Below are positions 42,621-51,626 of a stretch of DNA of 64,000 nt, in pieces. Position 1 is the stretch's first letter. Each line of letters starts with the position of its first letter. This DNA is from Sphaerotilus montanus. GTDB taxonomy: Bacteria; Pseudomonadota; Gammaproteobacteria; Burkholderiales; Burkholderiaceae_C. The translations under genes were made by a program, and so were the position numbers. The notes under the pieces are model-generated. The model worked only from the letters and a program-made list of their open reading frames with translations, searched no databases and was not told the origin of the DNA. The stretch is from the NCBI RefSeq assembly GCF_013410775.1, contig NZ_JACCFH010000001.1, positions 1,240,001 to 1,304,000 on the forward strand, read 5' to 3'.

Positions 42621-43219
42621 GTGGAACTCCGGGAAGACAGGGTTTGGTGAGATTGGTGAGATTGGTGAGATTGGCGGTGGAGGTGGTCCAGGTGCGCGGC
42701 CTGGCGCAGCACCTGGTTGAAGGCGGCGTACAGCAGCGTCAGCAGCAGCCAGCCCGCGACGACCGCGGCGATGTCGCCGGCCGTGATGGCGCGGTCACCG
42801 GACGGCAGCGCCGCCAGCCCGGCCAGCCCCAGCAGCACGACGTTGCGCGCCACCAAAGCCCACGACAGCGGCAGCGGCCCGCCGCCACAGCCGCAGTCCG
42901 GGCGCCGACCGTGCGCGAGCTGCCAGGCCATCGCCGCCGCGTAGGTCGCCAGCAGCACGGCGCACAGCCCCGCCGCCAGCGCCCGCCACGGCGTCATCAG
43001 CCCGAGCGCTGCGACCAGTTCCGCCAGCGGCAGCGCCCAGGTCATCGCGCCCAGCGCTGCGTCCGGCACGCCGTAGGCCGCCAGGTGCTGCATGAACAGG
43101 TCGCGGTCGCCGAGCTTGGCTGCGCTGGCGTGCAGCATCAGGATCACCAGCGCGCCGGTGGCCAGCATCAGCACCAGCGGATCAAGGGCCGCGACAAAAG
43201 AGACGAAGGAGGTGTCCAT
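42617..43219 (-). CDS. aauE: Amine dehydrogenase maturation membrane protein, MauE type
   Basis: A 200-residue integral membrane protein with about five hydrophobic helices, of the MauE/DoxX-like class, which works with MauD in exporting or folding the small subunit. It has a short Cys motif (RRPDCGCGGGPL). The C-terminal tail contains HQSHQSHQ, encoded by a 9-bp tandem repeat (about 3.5 copies, 42643-42676), which may vary in copy number. It follows aauB after 11 bases. Confidence 0.87.
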   Translation of the reverse strand: MDTSFVSFVAALDPLVLMLATGALVILMLHASAAKLGDRDLFMQHLAAYGVPDAALGAMTWALPLAELVAALGLMTPWRALAAGLCAVLLATYAAAMAWQLAHGRRPDCGCGGGPLPLSWALVARNVVLLGLAGLAALPSGDRAITAGDIAAVVAGWLLLTLLYAAFNQVLRQAAHLDHLHRQSHQSHQSHQTLSSRSST

Positions 43220-43230
43220 CGCTGGCGCCC

Positions 43231-44457
43231 TCAGTCGTGCGACTCAAGCTGCGTGATGGTCTCGCCCACCGCGGCGTGCTTGGCCATCGGGCGGGCGCGG
43301 CCGTCCTTCCAGGACATCACGTGCAGCGTGTTGGTCGCGCCATCAAGCACGTGCAGCCGCTCGCCGCTGGCCGAGAAGGTCAGCGCGATCGCCATGTTCC
43401 CCGGCAGCGACGGCAGGCGCTTGCCGCTGCGCAGGTCCATCACCCACAGCTTGTCAGCGGGCAGCTTGTGCGAGCCCTCGCCGCCCTTCGGATGCATCGC
43501 CGCGACCAGGTAGCGTCCGGACGGGTCGACCGCGGCGTTCTGGTAGCCGCCCGGCCGCCAGCCCTGCGCCCGCTCGGCCTTGGTGGCGATCAGGTCGTGC
43601 GTGCTGGTGACCTGCGCCACCGCGCCGCCCAGGTTCAGCTCGGTCACCTTGCCCTGGAAGGACACGTACCAGTAGCGGTCGCCGACCCGCTCGGCGTTGT
43701 GGAACCAGGCGTCCTGGTCGGCGTCGAACAGCTTGCCGCTGGACTGGCGCTCGGCCGGCTGGCCCTGCTCGTCGAGCGTGACGGTGAGCATCGTGCCGTC
43801 GCCGCACAGCGACGAGAAACGCGTCGGATGCCCCGCCGCCGGCAGCGCACCCCAGCAACCCGGGTTCGGCACCTCGGCCGCCACCTTGCGCTCCTTCAGG
43901 TCGACGACGGTGACCGAGGTCGCGGGCGTGGCGTTCTGCACCAGCACGTAGCGGCCGTTGGCCGTGGTGGCCACGAGGTGCCGGTAGTTGAGGGCCTGTG
44001 CCCGCTTCGGCGGCAGCAGCACCTCGTACTTGAACGCCAGATCGTCGGCGCCGTAGACCTCCAGCACATCCGCCCGCTCGCCGCGGGTGGAGCGACTGAG
44101 GTGGGTGGTGGCGACATAGACCTCGTCCCGCTTCGGGCTGAGGGCCATGTTGCCGACGTAGGCCGTGCTGATCATGCCAAGGAACTTGCCGCTGGCCGCG
44201 TCGAGCACGCGGATGCGGCCGTCGGTGATGTGGCTGATGGCGAGGTCGGGAACGTAAACGCGGCGGCCGTGCTTGGCGTCGATCACCGGCGTGGTCGTCA
44301 GCGGGGGGTCGGGCGGCAGCGGCTCGGGAACAGGTTTGGCCGAAGCCTTGTTGGCCGCCCAGGTGGCCGAACTGCAGGCCAGCAGGACAGCGCCCAGCGC
44401 TGCAACGCGCCAGACACGCCGCGCGGGGCGTGAACCGGGAGAACTCAGGGTGTGCAT
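43231..44457 (-). CDS. aauB: TTQ amine dehydrogenase large subunit
   Basis: A 408-residue exported beta-propeller protein with a signal peptide ending near SSATWA. Repeated blades include SHITDGRIRVLDAASGKFLG, GNMALSPKRDEVYVATTHLS and LWVMDLRSGKRLPSL, as in MauB/AauB heavy chains. It forms the alpha2-beta2 enzyme with the small subunit. The start at 44457 (MHTLSSPG) has GGAG 7 bases upstream. It is the first gene of the aauBEDA operon, about 220 bases from the AraC regulator stop. Confidence 0.9.
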   Translation of the reverse strand: MHTLSSPGSRPARRVWRVAALGAVLLACSSATWAANKASAKPVPEPLPPDPPLTTTPVIDAKHGRRVYVPDLAISHITDGRIRVLDAASGKFLGMISTAYVGNMALSPKRDEVYVATTHLSRSTRGERADVLEVYGADDLAFKYEVLLPPKRAQALNYRHLVATTANGRYVLVQNATPATSVTVVDLKERKVAAEVPNPGCWGALPAAGHPTRFSSLCGDGTMLTVTLDEQGQPAERQSSGKLFDADQDAWFHNAERVGDRYWYVSFQGKVTELNLGGAVAQVTSTHDLIATKAERAQGWRPGGYQNAAVDPSGRYLVAAMHPKGGEGSHKLPADKLWVMDLRSGKRLPSLPGNMAIALTFSASGERLHVLDGATNTLHVMSWKDGRARPMAKHAAVGETITQLESHD

Positions 44458-44678
44458 GGTCACTCCGTTCAGGGGGATGAACCCCACTGTCGGGGCAGTG
44501 GCGACACGGGCGTGAGCCAGATTCGGCAACCGCGCGGCCAACACTGGCCGAGGTGGGCCTCAAGATCCGCTCCACCCCCATCCGGAAAGGCCCCGCACAG
44601 GTCCACGCAGGCACCGCGTTGGCGGCCCGACCCCGTGCATTCCCTAGGCGGAACGGGGTGGCTTGCCGAATACGGATA

Positions 44679-45662
44679 TCAGTGGGCGGCGCCGACCCTG
44701 TCGCGCACCCGCTGCAGCGTCTGCGACGGCAGCTCGCCGAACAGCGCGCGGTACTCGGCCGCCAGACGCGGCAGGTGCCAGAAACCCCAGTGCGCCGCGC
44801 AGTCGGCTACGCTCGCGTGCCGGTCACCCCGCAGCAGTTCGCGCCGCAGCCCGTTCAGCCGCAGCACGCGCAGGCAGGTCACCGGACTGAGGTGCAGCAC
44901 GTCCTGGAAGCTGTACTGCAACGTGCGCCGCGACACCTGCAGCGCCTCGCACAGCTCGGGCACGCCGATCGGGGCGTCGATGTGCTGGTGCATGTAGTCG
45001 CGCGCCGCCTGAACCACCTGCCGCCGGGCCGAGCTGGTCGGGCGAAACTGCGCCGACGCCGACTCGTCTGCCTCCGACACGCCGGCCAGCAGTACATCGC
45101 ACGCGGCATGCACCAGCGCACGCCGCATCGGCGCATGGGCCAGCAGGGACGGCATCTCGCGCGCCGTCTTCAACGCGGTCAGCAGCATCTCGCGCAAGGC
45201 CACCTGCCGCGTATCCACGCCCTCCTTCTCGGCCGAGGGCTTCCAGTCGGCGGGCAAGGTCACCCCTTCGACCCGGCGGGCATAGTCCAGCAGGAAACGC
45301 TGTTCGACGTCCAGCGCAACCACATCGAACAGGCCATGCGTGACCAGCTCGAACTCGGTGTCCGCCTGGACCGCGAAACTCTCGCCGGGGGCCAGCCGCC
45401 GCCCGCAGTACCAGCTGTCCGAGGCCGCCACGAGCGGCATCGCCAGCGCCACCGTACCGGGGCGGGACAGCCCGTGCTGCCAGACAGCCTGCTGCGTCTG
45501 CTCGCGAAAGAGCTGGGCCGGGCCGATGCGCAGCTCCTCGACACGCCCCTGGAACGGGCCGGCCGACAGCTGCTCGTATTGCTGGTCCCACATCGACAGG
45601 CTCGCCGCGTGTTCGTTGACATCGCAGGTGTCGTGGATGACGTGGGTGTATTGACGCCACAT
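44679..45662 (-). CDS. AraC-family transcriptional regulator
   Basis: A 327-residue regulator. The N-terminal part has a cupin-like effector domain (GTVALAMPLV and LAPGESFAVQADTEFELVT). The C-terminal AraC DNA-binding domain reads GVPELCEALQVSRRTLQYSF and a degenerate second helix-turn-helix (ADCAAHWGFWHLPRLAAEYR). The layout resembles EutR-like regulators. It lies directly upstream of aauB on the same strand, so control of the amine dehydrogenase operon is likely. The start at 45662 (MWRQYTHV) was chosen by family likeness. Confidence 0.88.
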   Translation of the reverse strand: MWRQYTHVIHDTCDVNEHAASLSMWDQQYEQLSAGPFQGRVEELRIGPAQLFREQTQQAVWQHGLSRPGTVALAMPLVAASDSWYCGRRLAPGESFAVQADTEFELVTHGLFDVVALDVEQRFLLDYARRVEGVTLPADWKPSAEKEGVDTRQVALREMLLTALKTAREMPSLLAHAPMRRALVHAACDVLLAGVSEADESASAQFRPTSSARRQVVQAARDYMHQHIDAPIGVPELCEALQVSRRTLQYSFQDVLHLSPVTCLRVLRLNGLRRELLRGDRHASVADCAAHWGFWHLPRLAAEYRALFGELPSQTLQRVRDRVGAAH

Positions 45663-45825
45663 GGTCACTCTCCTCCGGGGCCGCCGGTGCCCGGGAACCG
45701 TCAGCAACCGGCGTGCCACCCGGCGGCAAGCTTGGCACACACGGCCGCGGCAGGTGACCCGTGGCCCCTCAGTGTTTGCCCTGATCGTCGAACCTGATGC
45801 CGGTCTGGACGGGGTCAGGCCGTGT

Positions 45826-46554
45826 TCACCAGCCCAGCGGCGCCGCCCACCCGTCATAGACCTTGGGCAGCGGCCGGGCGTAGTCCCCATGCGCGCTGGT
45901 GCGCAGGCCCAGCGCCACCAGCCCCTCGGCGAACTTGACCGCCGCCGCCACCCCGTCGATCACCGGCACGCCCAGCCGCGCGCTCAGCGTCGCGCACAGC
46001 GCCGCCATGCCCGCGCAGCCGAGCACGATCGCGCCGCTGCGGTCGCGCGCCAGCGCCTCGCGTGCGGCGGCTTCGATCTGGTCCACGCAGCCAGCGCCAC
46101 CGTCCTCCAGCGCCAGCACCGGGATGTCGGTCCCGTGGATGCCGCGACACCGGCGCTCGAAGCCGTAGCGATGCACCAGGTGCTCGGCGATCACGCAGGT
46201 GCGCGTCATCGTCGTCACCACCGAGAAGCCGGTGGCCAGGAAACTCGCCGCATGGAAGGCCGCTTCGGCGATGCCGATCACCGGCGCCGAGGTGGCTTCA
46301 CGCGCCGCGTCCAGCCCCGGGTCGCCGAAACAGGCGATGACCACCGCATCCGCCCCAGCGCCGTGCAGCCGCACCTGTTCGGCCACACCGGCCGCGGCGA
46401 TCGCCTCGTCGTAGTGCCCTTCGATCGAGCGCGGGCCGAAGGTGGGCTGCGTGGCGTGGACGGTCGTTCCGGGAAAAGCGACGGCGCGCGCGGCGGCGGC
46501 AATGCCCGCGGTCATGACCTCGGACGTGTTCGGGTTGATGAGCAGCAGGTTCAT
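45826..46554 (-). CDS. Asp/Glu/hydantoin racemase family protein
   Basis: A 242-residue cofactor-independent racemase. It starts MNLLLINPNTSEVM and has two catalytic cysteine segments, VIACFGDPGLDAAR and AIVLGCAGMAAL, in the usual positions. Hydantoin and allantoin racemases share this start. It is divergent from an ABC importer with two shared palindromic sites between them, so the imported compound may be its substrate or precursor (hydantoin, ureide or amino acid). Confidence 0.88.
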   Translation of the reverse strand: MNLLLINPNTSEVMTAGIAAAARAVAFPGTTVHATQPTFGPRSIEGHYDEAIAAAGVAEQVRLHGAGADAVVIACFGDPGLDAAREATSAPVIGIAEAAFHAASFLATGFSVVTTMTRTCVIAEHLVHRYGFERRCRGIHGTDIPVLALEDGGAGCVDQIEAAAREALARDRSGAIVLGCAGMAALCATLSARLGVPVIDGVAAAVKFAEGLVALGLRTSAHGDYARPLPKVYDGWAAPLGW

Positions 46555-46611
46555 GGTGGTGCGGCGTGGTGCGTGGTTGGTGCGGGATTGGTGCAGGGCA
46601 GGCCAGCGGTT

Positions 46612-46621
46612 TTGCATACAA
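46612..46621. promoter_or_regulatory. Putative GntR operator, copy 1
   Basis: TTGCATACAA, 9 of 10 like the near-palindromic FadR/GntR consensus TTGTATACAA. An identical copy lies at 46701-46710, 89 bases away, in the divergent region between the racemase and the transporter. The GntR gene at the end of the transporter operon is the likely binding protein. Confidence 0.55.
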
Positions 46622-46700
46622 AGCAAGAGCCACGCCGCACGGCGGTGCATGAACCGGGCGCCGTGCCACCGTGAGGACTGCACACGGCTTGGCACACCGA

Positions 46701-46710
46701 TTGCATACAA
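46701..46710. promoter_or_regulatory. Putative GntR operator, copy 2
   Basis: The second identical TTGCATACAA, 9 bases before the start of the ABC ATPase gene, where binding could block transcription or translation initiation directly. Confidence 0.55.
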
Positions 46711-46718
46711 AACCCGGC

Positions 46719-47750
46719 ATGCACGACGACACCGCCCCCCGCACCGATCTGGAGCTGATCCGCCTGGTCAAGGACTACGGCGCCTCGCTGGCGGTGGCCG
46801 GGATCGACCTGAAGATCGCCGCCGGCAGCTACTGTTGCCTGCTCGGCCCGTCGGGCTGCGGCAAGACCTCGACGCTGCGCATGATCGCCGGCCACGAGGA
46901 GCCGACCGAGGGTTCCATCGTGCTCGGCGGTCGCGAGATCACGCACCTGTCGCCCGCCGAACGCGGCACGGCGATGATGTTCCAGAGCTACGCGCTGTTC
47001 CCGCACCTGAGCGTGCTCGACAACGTGGCCTTCAGCGCCCGCATGAAGGGCGCCGCGAAGGCTGAACGCCATGCCCGCGCGATGGAGTTGCTCAAGCTGG
47101 TCCACATGGAGCCTTTTGCGGAGCGCCTGCCCGCCGCGCTGTCCGGCGGTCAGCAGCAACGCGTGGCGCTGGCACGGGCGCTGATGCTGCGGCCGAAGGT
47201 GCTGCTGCTGGACGAGCCGCTGTCGGCGCTGGACCCGTTCCTGCGCGTGAAGATGCGGGCGGAGCTGAAGCGCTGGCACCGCGCGCTCGGCATGAGCTTC
47301 ATCCACGTCACGCACTCGCAGGAAGAGGCGATGGCGCTGGCCGACCTCGTCGTCGTGATGAACCAGGGCCGCATCGAGCAGGCCGGCAGCGCCCGCGACG
47401 TGTTCGAGCGCCCGCGCACCGAGTTCGTCGCCCGCTTCATCGGCGCGCACAACGTCATCGAGACGCCCGCCGGCAAGGTCGCCGTGCGCTGCGACCGGCT
47501 GCGGCTGGACGCGGTCGGCGCGGGCAGCGGCGCCGGCAGCGACTACGCGATGCAGGTCGCCGCCATCGAATACCAGGGCGCGCAGGTACAGATCCACCTG
47601 AGCGCAGACACCAGCAGCGCGGACGCCAGCGCCGAACCGATCTGGATGGCCGCCCTGCCCGACGCCGACTTCCATGCCGCACCGCTCGAACCCGGTCAGC
47701 GCGTCGCCCTGCACTGGCGCCCCGAAGACGCCCACGCGCTGGCTGCCTGA
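46719..47750 (+). CDS. ABC transporter ATP-binding protein, PotA type
   Basis: A 343-residue ATPase with Walker A GPSGCGKTST, Q-loop MFQSYALFPHL, signature LSGGQQQRVALARAL, Walker B LLLDEPLSALD and the switch His in VTHSQEEAMAL. A C-terminal TOBE-like domain follows (about residues 250-343). This is typical of spermidine/putrescine-type importers, which also serve other small cations and organic solutes. First gene of a five-gene run. The ATG at 46719 was chosen over an upstream in-frame start at 46671, which would include one operator. Confidence 0.93.
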   Translation: MHDDTAPRTDLELIRLVKDYGASLAVAGIDLKIAAGSYCCLLGPSGCGKTSTLRMIAGHEEPTEGSIVLGGREITHLSPAERGTAMMFQSYALFPHLSVLDNVAFSARMKGAAKAERHARAMELLKLVHMEPFAERLPAALSGGQQQRVALARALMLRPKVLLLDEPLSALDPFLRVKMRAELKRWHRALGMSFIHVTHSQEEAMALADLVVVMNQGRIEQAGSARDVFERPRTEFVARFIGAHNVIETPAGKVAVRCDRLRLDAVGAGSGAGSDYAMQVAAIEYQGAQVQIHLSADTSSADASAEPIWMAALPDADFHAAPLEPGQRVALHWRPEDAHALAA

Positions 47751-47802
47751 ATCCGAACCCTGTTTCCCTCCCCGTCCGTCAACCTCCCCAGGAGTGCTCG
47801 CC

Positions 47803-49119
47803 ATGTCCGCTGATCTCGAACCGCAGAACACCGCCCCGGCCGCTGCACCCGGCGCCGACACCCCCGAACTGCAGCGCCGCGGCTTCCTGCGCACCGCTGC
47901 GGGCGTCGGCGTGGCCGCCACCGGCATCACCGGCTTCCCGTTTGTCCACGCCCAGGAAAAGATCGTCCTGCGCTACCTCGGCACCGCGGTGAACCAGGAC
48001 AAGGCCATCGCCGAGAAGTTCGAGGCCGACACCGGCATCAAGATCCAGTACATCCCGGTCACCACCGACGACGTGACCAAGCGCGCCGTCACCGCCCCGA
48101 ACAGCTTCGACCTGATCGACACCGAATACTTTTCGCTCAAGAAGATCGTGCCGACCGGCAACCTGCTGGGCATTGATGTGAAGCGCATCAAGAACGCCGA
48201 CAAGATCACCTCGCTGTTCACCAAGGGCGAAGTCGCCGGCAAGAAGGTCGGCGACCAAGGCACCGCGCCCAAGAAGGTCATGTACCTCGAAGGCGGCAAG
48301 AGCACCAAGTTCTCCGCCACGCCCACCGGCTTCATGACGCTGATCCCCACCGTCTACAACGCCGACACGCTGGGCATCCGCCCCGATCTCATCAAGCGCC
48401 CGATCAACTCCTGGGCCGAACTGCTCAACCCCGAGTTCAAGGGCAAGGCCGCGATCCTGAACATCCCGTCGATCGGCATCATGGACGCGGCGATGGTCGT
48501 GGAGGCCATGGGGATCTACAAGTACCCCGACAAGGGGAACATGACCAAGAAGGAAATCGACCTGACGATCAAGACGCTGATCGAGGCGAAGAAGGCCGGC
48601 CAGTTCCGCTCGCTGTGGAAGGACTTCAACGAGTCGGTGAACCTGATGGCCTCGGGCGAGGTGGTGATCCAGTCGATGTGGTCGCCGGCCGTGACCGCCG
48701 TGCGCACCAAGGGCATCGCCTGCACCTTCCAGCCGCTGAAGGAAGGGTATCGCGCGTGGGCCGCTGGTTTCGGCGTGCCGAAGACGGTCACGGGTCGCAA
48801 GGCCGATGGCGTCTACGAGTTCATCAACTGGTTCCTCGACGGCTGGGCGGGCGCCTACCTGAACCGCCAGGGCTACTACAGCGCCGTGCTGGAGACCGCC
48901 AAGGCCAAGATGGAGCCCTACGAGTGGGCCTACTGGATGGAAGGCAAGCCGGCCACGCAGGACATCAAGAGCCCCAACGGCGACGTGCTGGCCAAGGCGG
49001 GTTCCGTGCGCGACGGCGGCAGCTACGAAGCACGCATGGGCGGCATCGCCTGCTGGAACGCCGTGATGGACGAAAACGCCTACATGGTCCAGAAGTGGAA
49101 CGAGTTCGTCGCCGCCTGA
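47803..49119 (+). CDS. ABC transporter substrate-binding protein, PotD type
   Basis: A 438-residue periplasmic binding protein with a twin-arginine leader (LQRRGFLRTAAGVGVAATG), cleavage near FVHAQ. The mature protein starts IVLRYLGTAVNQDKAIAEKF and has the usual type II fold. The ATG at 47803 has CAGGAG upstream. It captures the substrate for the adjoining permeases; the ligand cannot be told from sequence. Confidence 0.9.
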   Translation: MSADLEPQNTAPAAAPGADTPELQRRGFLRTAAGVGVAATGITGFPFVHAQEKIVLRYLGTAVNQDKAIAEKFEADTGIKIQYIPVTTDDVTKRAVTAPNSFDLIDTEYFSLKKIVPTGNLLGIDVKRIKNADKITSLFTKGEVAGKKVGDQGTAPKKVMYLEGGKSTKFSATPTGFMTLIPTVYNADTLGIRPDLIKRPINSWAELLNPEFKGKAAILNIPSIGIMDAAMVVEAMGIYKYPDKGNMTKKEIDLTIKTLIEAKKAGQFRSLWKDFNESVNLMASGEVVIQSMWSPAVTAVRTKGIACTFQPLKEGYRAWAAGFGVPKTVTGRKADGVYEFINWFLDGWAGAYLNRQGYYSAVLETAKAKMEPYEWAYWMEGKPATQDIKSPNGDVLAKAGSVRDGGSYEARMGGIACWNAVMDENAYMVQKWNEFVAA

Positions 49120-49135
49120 GTCCGGACCTGAAGCC

Positions 49136-50023
49136 ATGAACCGCGCGCGCACCGCTCACCTCACCGCCTGGCTGCAAGCCTCGCCGCTCGCGGCGGTGTT
49201 CGCGCTGTTCTTCGTCCTCCCGCTCGGGCTGGTGCTGATGGTCAGCTTCTGGCAGGCCAGCGAGTACGAGCTGATCCCGGCCTTCACCGGGCAGAACTAC
49301 CTCGACGTCTTCACCGGCTGCCCCGTCACGCCCGACGGCGACCTGTGCGTGACGTTCAAGACCTACCTCTCCACCCTGAAGTTCAGCGTGCTGACGTGGC
49401 TCATCACCGCGCTGCTGGGCTTCTCGATCGCCTACTTCCTGGCCTTCCACATCGAGGGCACGCTGACGCAGACGGTGCTGTTCATCGTCTGCACGGTGCC
49501 GTTCTGGACCAGCAACGTGATCCGGATGATCTCGTGGGTGCCGCTGCTGGGACGCAATGGCCTGGTGAACCAGACGCTGCAGGGCATGGGGCTGATCGAC
49601 ACGCCGATCGAGTGGCTGCTGTTCTCGGACTTCTCGGTGGTGCTGGCGTTTGTCCACCTCTACACGATGTTCATGATCGTGCCGATCTTCAACTCGATGA
49701 TGCGCATCGACCGCAACCTGCTGGAGGCCGCCCGCGACAACGGCGCCAGCCCCTGGCAGACGGTGTGGCACGTCGTGCTGCCGCTGAGCCGCACCGGGCT
49801 GATCATCGGCTCGATCTTCGTCGTGGCCCTCGTGATGGGCGACTTCGTGACCGTCGGCGTCATGGGCGGCCAGCAGATCGCCTCGGTCGGCAAGATCATC
49901 CAGGTCCAGACCAGCTACCTGCAGTTCCCGATCGCGGCGGCCAACGCCGTCATCCTGCTGGCGGTGGTGCTGCTGATGATCGTCGCGCTGATGCGGCTGG
50001 TGAACCTGCGCAAGGAGCTGTGA
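49136..50023 (+). CDS. ABC transporter permease, PotB type
   Basis: A 295-residue membrane subunit with about six helices and the EAARDNGASPWQTVWHVVLPL coupling motif that contacts the ATPase. A periplasmic loop after helix 1 holds two cysteines (GCPVTPDGDLCV). It follows the binding-protein gene by 16 bases. Confidence 0.92.
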   Translation: MNRARTAHLTAWLQASPLAAVFALFFVLPLGLVLMVSFWQASEYELIPAFTGQNYLDVFTGCPVTPDGDLCVTFKTYLSTLKFSVLTWLITALLGFSIAYFLAFHIEGTLTQTVLFIVCTVPFWTSNVIRMISWVPLLGRNGLVNQTLQGMGLIDTPIEWLLFSDFSVVLAFVHLYTMFMIVPIFNSMMRIDRNLLEAARDNGASPWQTVWHVVLPLSRTGLIIGSIFVVALVMGDFVTVGVMGGQQIASVGKIIQVQTSYLQFPIAAANAVILLAVVLLMIVALMRLVNLRKEL

Positions 50024-50024
50024 G

Positions 50025-50900
50025 ATGAGGGTCATCCGCAAGAAGCGCCCGCTGAGCTTCTGGCTGCTGGGCGCCGTGTTCGCCGCGTTCGTGCTGTTCC
50101 TGTACGGGCCGATGTTCGCCATCTTCGTGCTCAGCTTCCAGGGGCCGGAGGGCGGGCTGACCTTCCCGATGCGCGGCGTGTCGCTGCACTGGTTCCGCGT
50201 GCTGTGGGAAGGCATCGGCGTGATCGACATCGGTGCGGCGTTCCGGCGCTCGCTGGTGCTGGGCACGGTGGTGATGGTGCTGACGGTCGGGCTGTCGCTG
50301 CTGGCGGGGCTGGCCTACCGCAAGAAGCTGCCGGGTGGGACGGCGCTGTTCTACGTCGTCGTGGCCAGCCTGATCATGCCGTCGATCATCGTGTCGCTGG
50401 GCATCGGGCTGAGCTTCCGGCTGCTCGACACCGGGGTGAAGACGCTGCTGGAGGCGCAGTGGCCCGAAGCGCTCGACACCTTCACGAGCACGCTCGGCAT
50501 GTTCACCTCGGGCCTGGGCGCGCAGCTCACCTGGACGCTGCCGTTCGGCCTCCTGATCATGTTCGCGGTGTTCAACCGCTTCAACCCGGCCTTTGAAGAA
50601 GCCGCGCGCGACCTCGGCGCGACCCCGTGGCAGAGCTTCCGCCATGTCGTGCTGCCGCTGATCGGGCCGAGCCTGGTGGGCGTGGGCATGTTCGGCTTCA
50701 CGCTGAGCTGGGACGAGATCGCGCGCAGCTCGCAGGCGATGGGCGACCTCAACACGCTGCCGCTGGAGCTGCAGGGCCTGACGACGACGGTGACGACCCC
50801 GGTGATCTACGCGCTGGGCACGGTGACGACGGTGGTGTCGTTCCTGGTGATGGGACTCACCCTGGCCACCGTCGGACTCTGGCAAAGTCGCCGCCGATGA
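50025..50900 (+). CDS. ABC transporter permease, PotC type
   Basis: A 291-residue second permease with six helices and the coupling motif EAARDLGATPWQSFRHVVLPL. It starts one base after the previous stop and overlaps the GntR gene by 4 bases (ATGA). It completes a heterodimeric import channel. Confidence 0.92.
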   Translation: MRVIRKKRPLSFWLLGAVFAAFVLFLYGPMFAIFVLSFQGPEGGLTFPMRGVSLHWFRVLWEGIGVIDIGAAFRRSLVLGTVVMVLTVGLSLLAGLAYRKKLPGGTALFYVVVASLIMPSIIVSLGIGLSFRLLDTGVKTLLEAQWPEALDTFTSTLGMFTSGLGAQLTWTLPFGLLIMFAVFNRFNPAFEEAARDLGATPWQSFRHVVLPLIGPSLVGVGMFGFTLSWDEIARSSQAMGDLNTLPLELQGLTTTVTTPVIYALGTVTTVVSFLVMGLTLATVGLWQSRRR

Positions 50901-51607
50901 CACCGGACGATCCCGCACACCCTGACACCGCCCCAGGCACCGCCACCGAGCGGGTCTACGACAGCCTCTACACCGACATCCTGGAGCGCCGCCTGGCCCC
51001 CGGCACGCGGCTGCGCGAGGAGGAACTGGCGGCGCGCTTCGCCGTCTCGCGCACGGTGATCCGGCAGGCGCTGCACCGGCTGGCGCAGGACCAGGTGATC
51101 GCGCTGAACCACAACCGCGGCGCGCAGGTGCCGGCGCCGACGCGGGCGGATGCGGCACACGTCTTCGATGCACGGCGGGTGGTGGAATGCGAGATCGCGC
51201 GGCGACTGGCCGGGCAGCTGACCGCGGCGCAGCTCGGCCAGCTGCAGGCGCTGGTCGACGCCGAAGCCCGCGCCGACACGCTCGGCGACCGCTCGGCGGC
51301 GATCCGGCTGTCGGGCGAGTTCCACCGGGCGCTGGCGCAGATGTGCGGCAACCCGGTGTTCCTGCGGCTGCTGGAAGGACTGCTGCCGACGACCTCGCTG
51401 CTGATGGCGCTCTACCAGCCCGACGGCACGCCGGCCTGCGTGCTGCACCGCCATGTGGAGCTGATCAGTGCGCTGGGGCGGCCGGGCGCGGCGGCGGCCA
51501 CCGAGATGCGGCGGCATCTGCAGGAGATCGAGCGCTCGCTGAACCCGCTGCCCCCGGTACGCCCGGTGCGCGACGCGTTCAAGGCCTACCGCGAGCCCGC
51601 CACCTGA
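50897..51607 (+). CDS. GntR-family regulator, FadR/FCD type
   Basis: A 236-residue repressor-like protein. The N-terminal winged helix reads LAPGTRLREEELAARFAVSR and VIRQALHRLAQDQVIAL. The C-terminal FCD ligand domain has the metal-binding pattern with SGEFHRALAQMCGNPVFLRLL and HVELISAL. It is coupled to the permease gene and probably controls the transporter and racemase through the two TTGCATACAA sites. Confidence 0.9.
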   Translation: MTPDDPAHPDTAPGTATERVYDSLYTDILERRLAPGTRLREEELAARFAVSRTVIRQALHRLAQDQVIALNHNRGAQVPAPTRADAAHVFDARRVVECEIARRLAGQLTAAQLGQLQALVDAEARADTLGDRSAAIRLSGEFHRALAQMCGNPVFLRLLEGLLPTTSLLMALYQPDGTPACVLHRHVELISALGRPGAAAATEMRRHLQEIERSLNPLPPVRPVRDAFKAYREPAT

Positions 51608-51626
51608 ACCGCCAACCGAACCGCCC

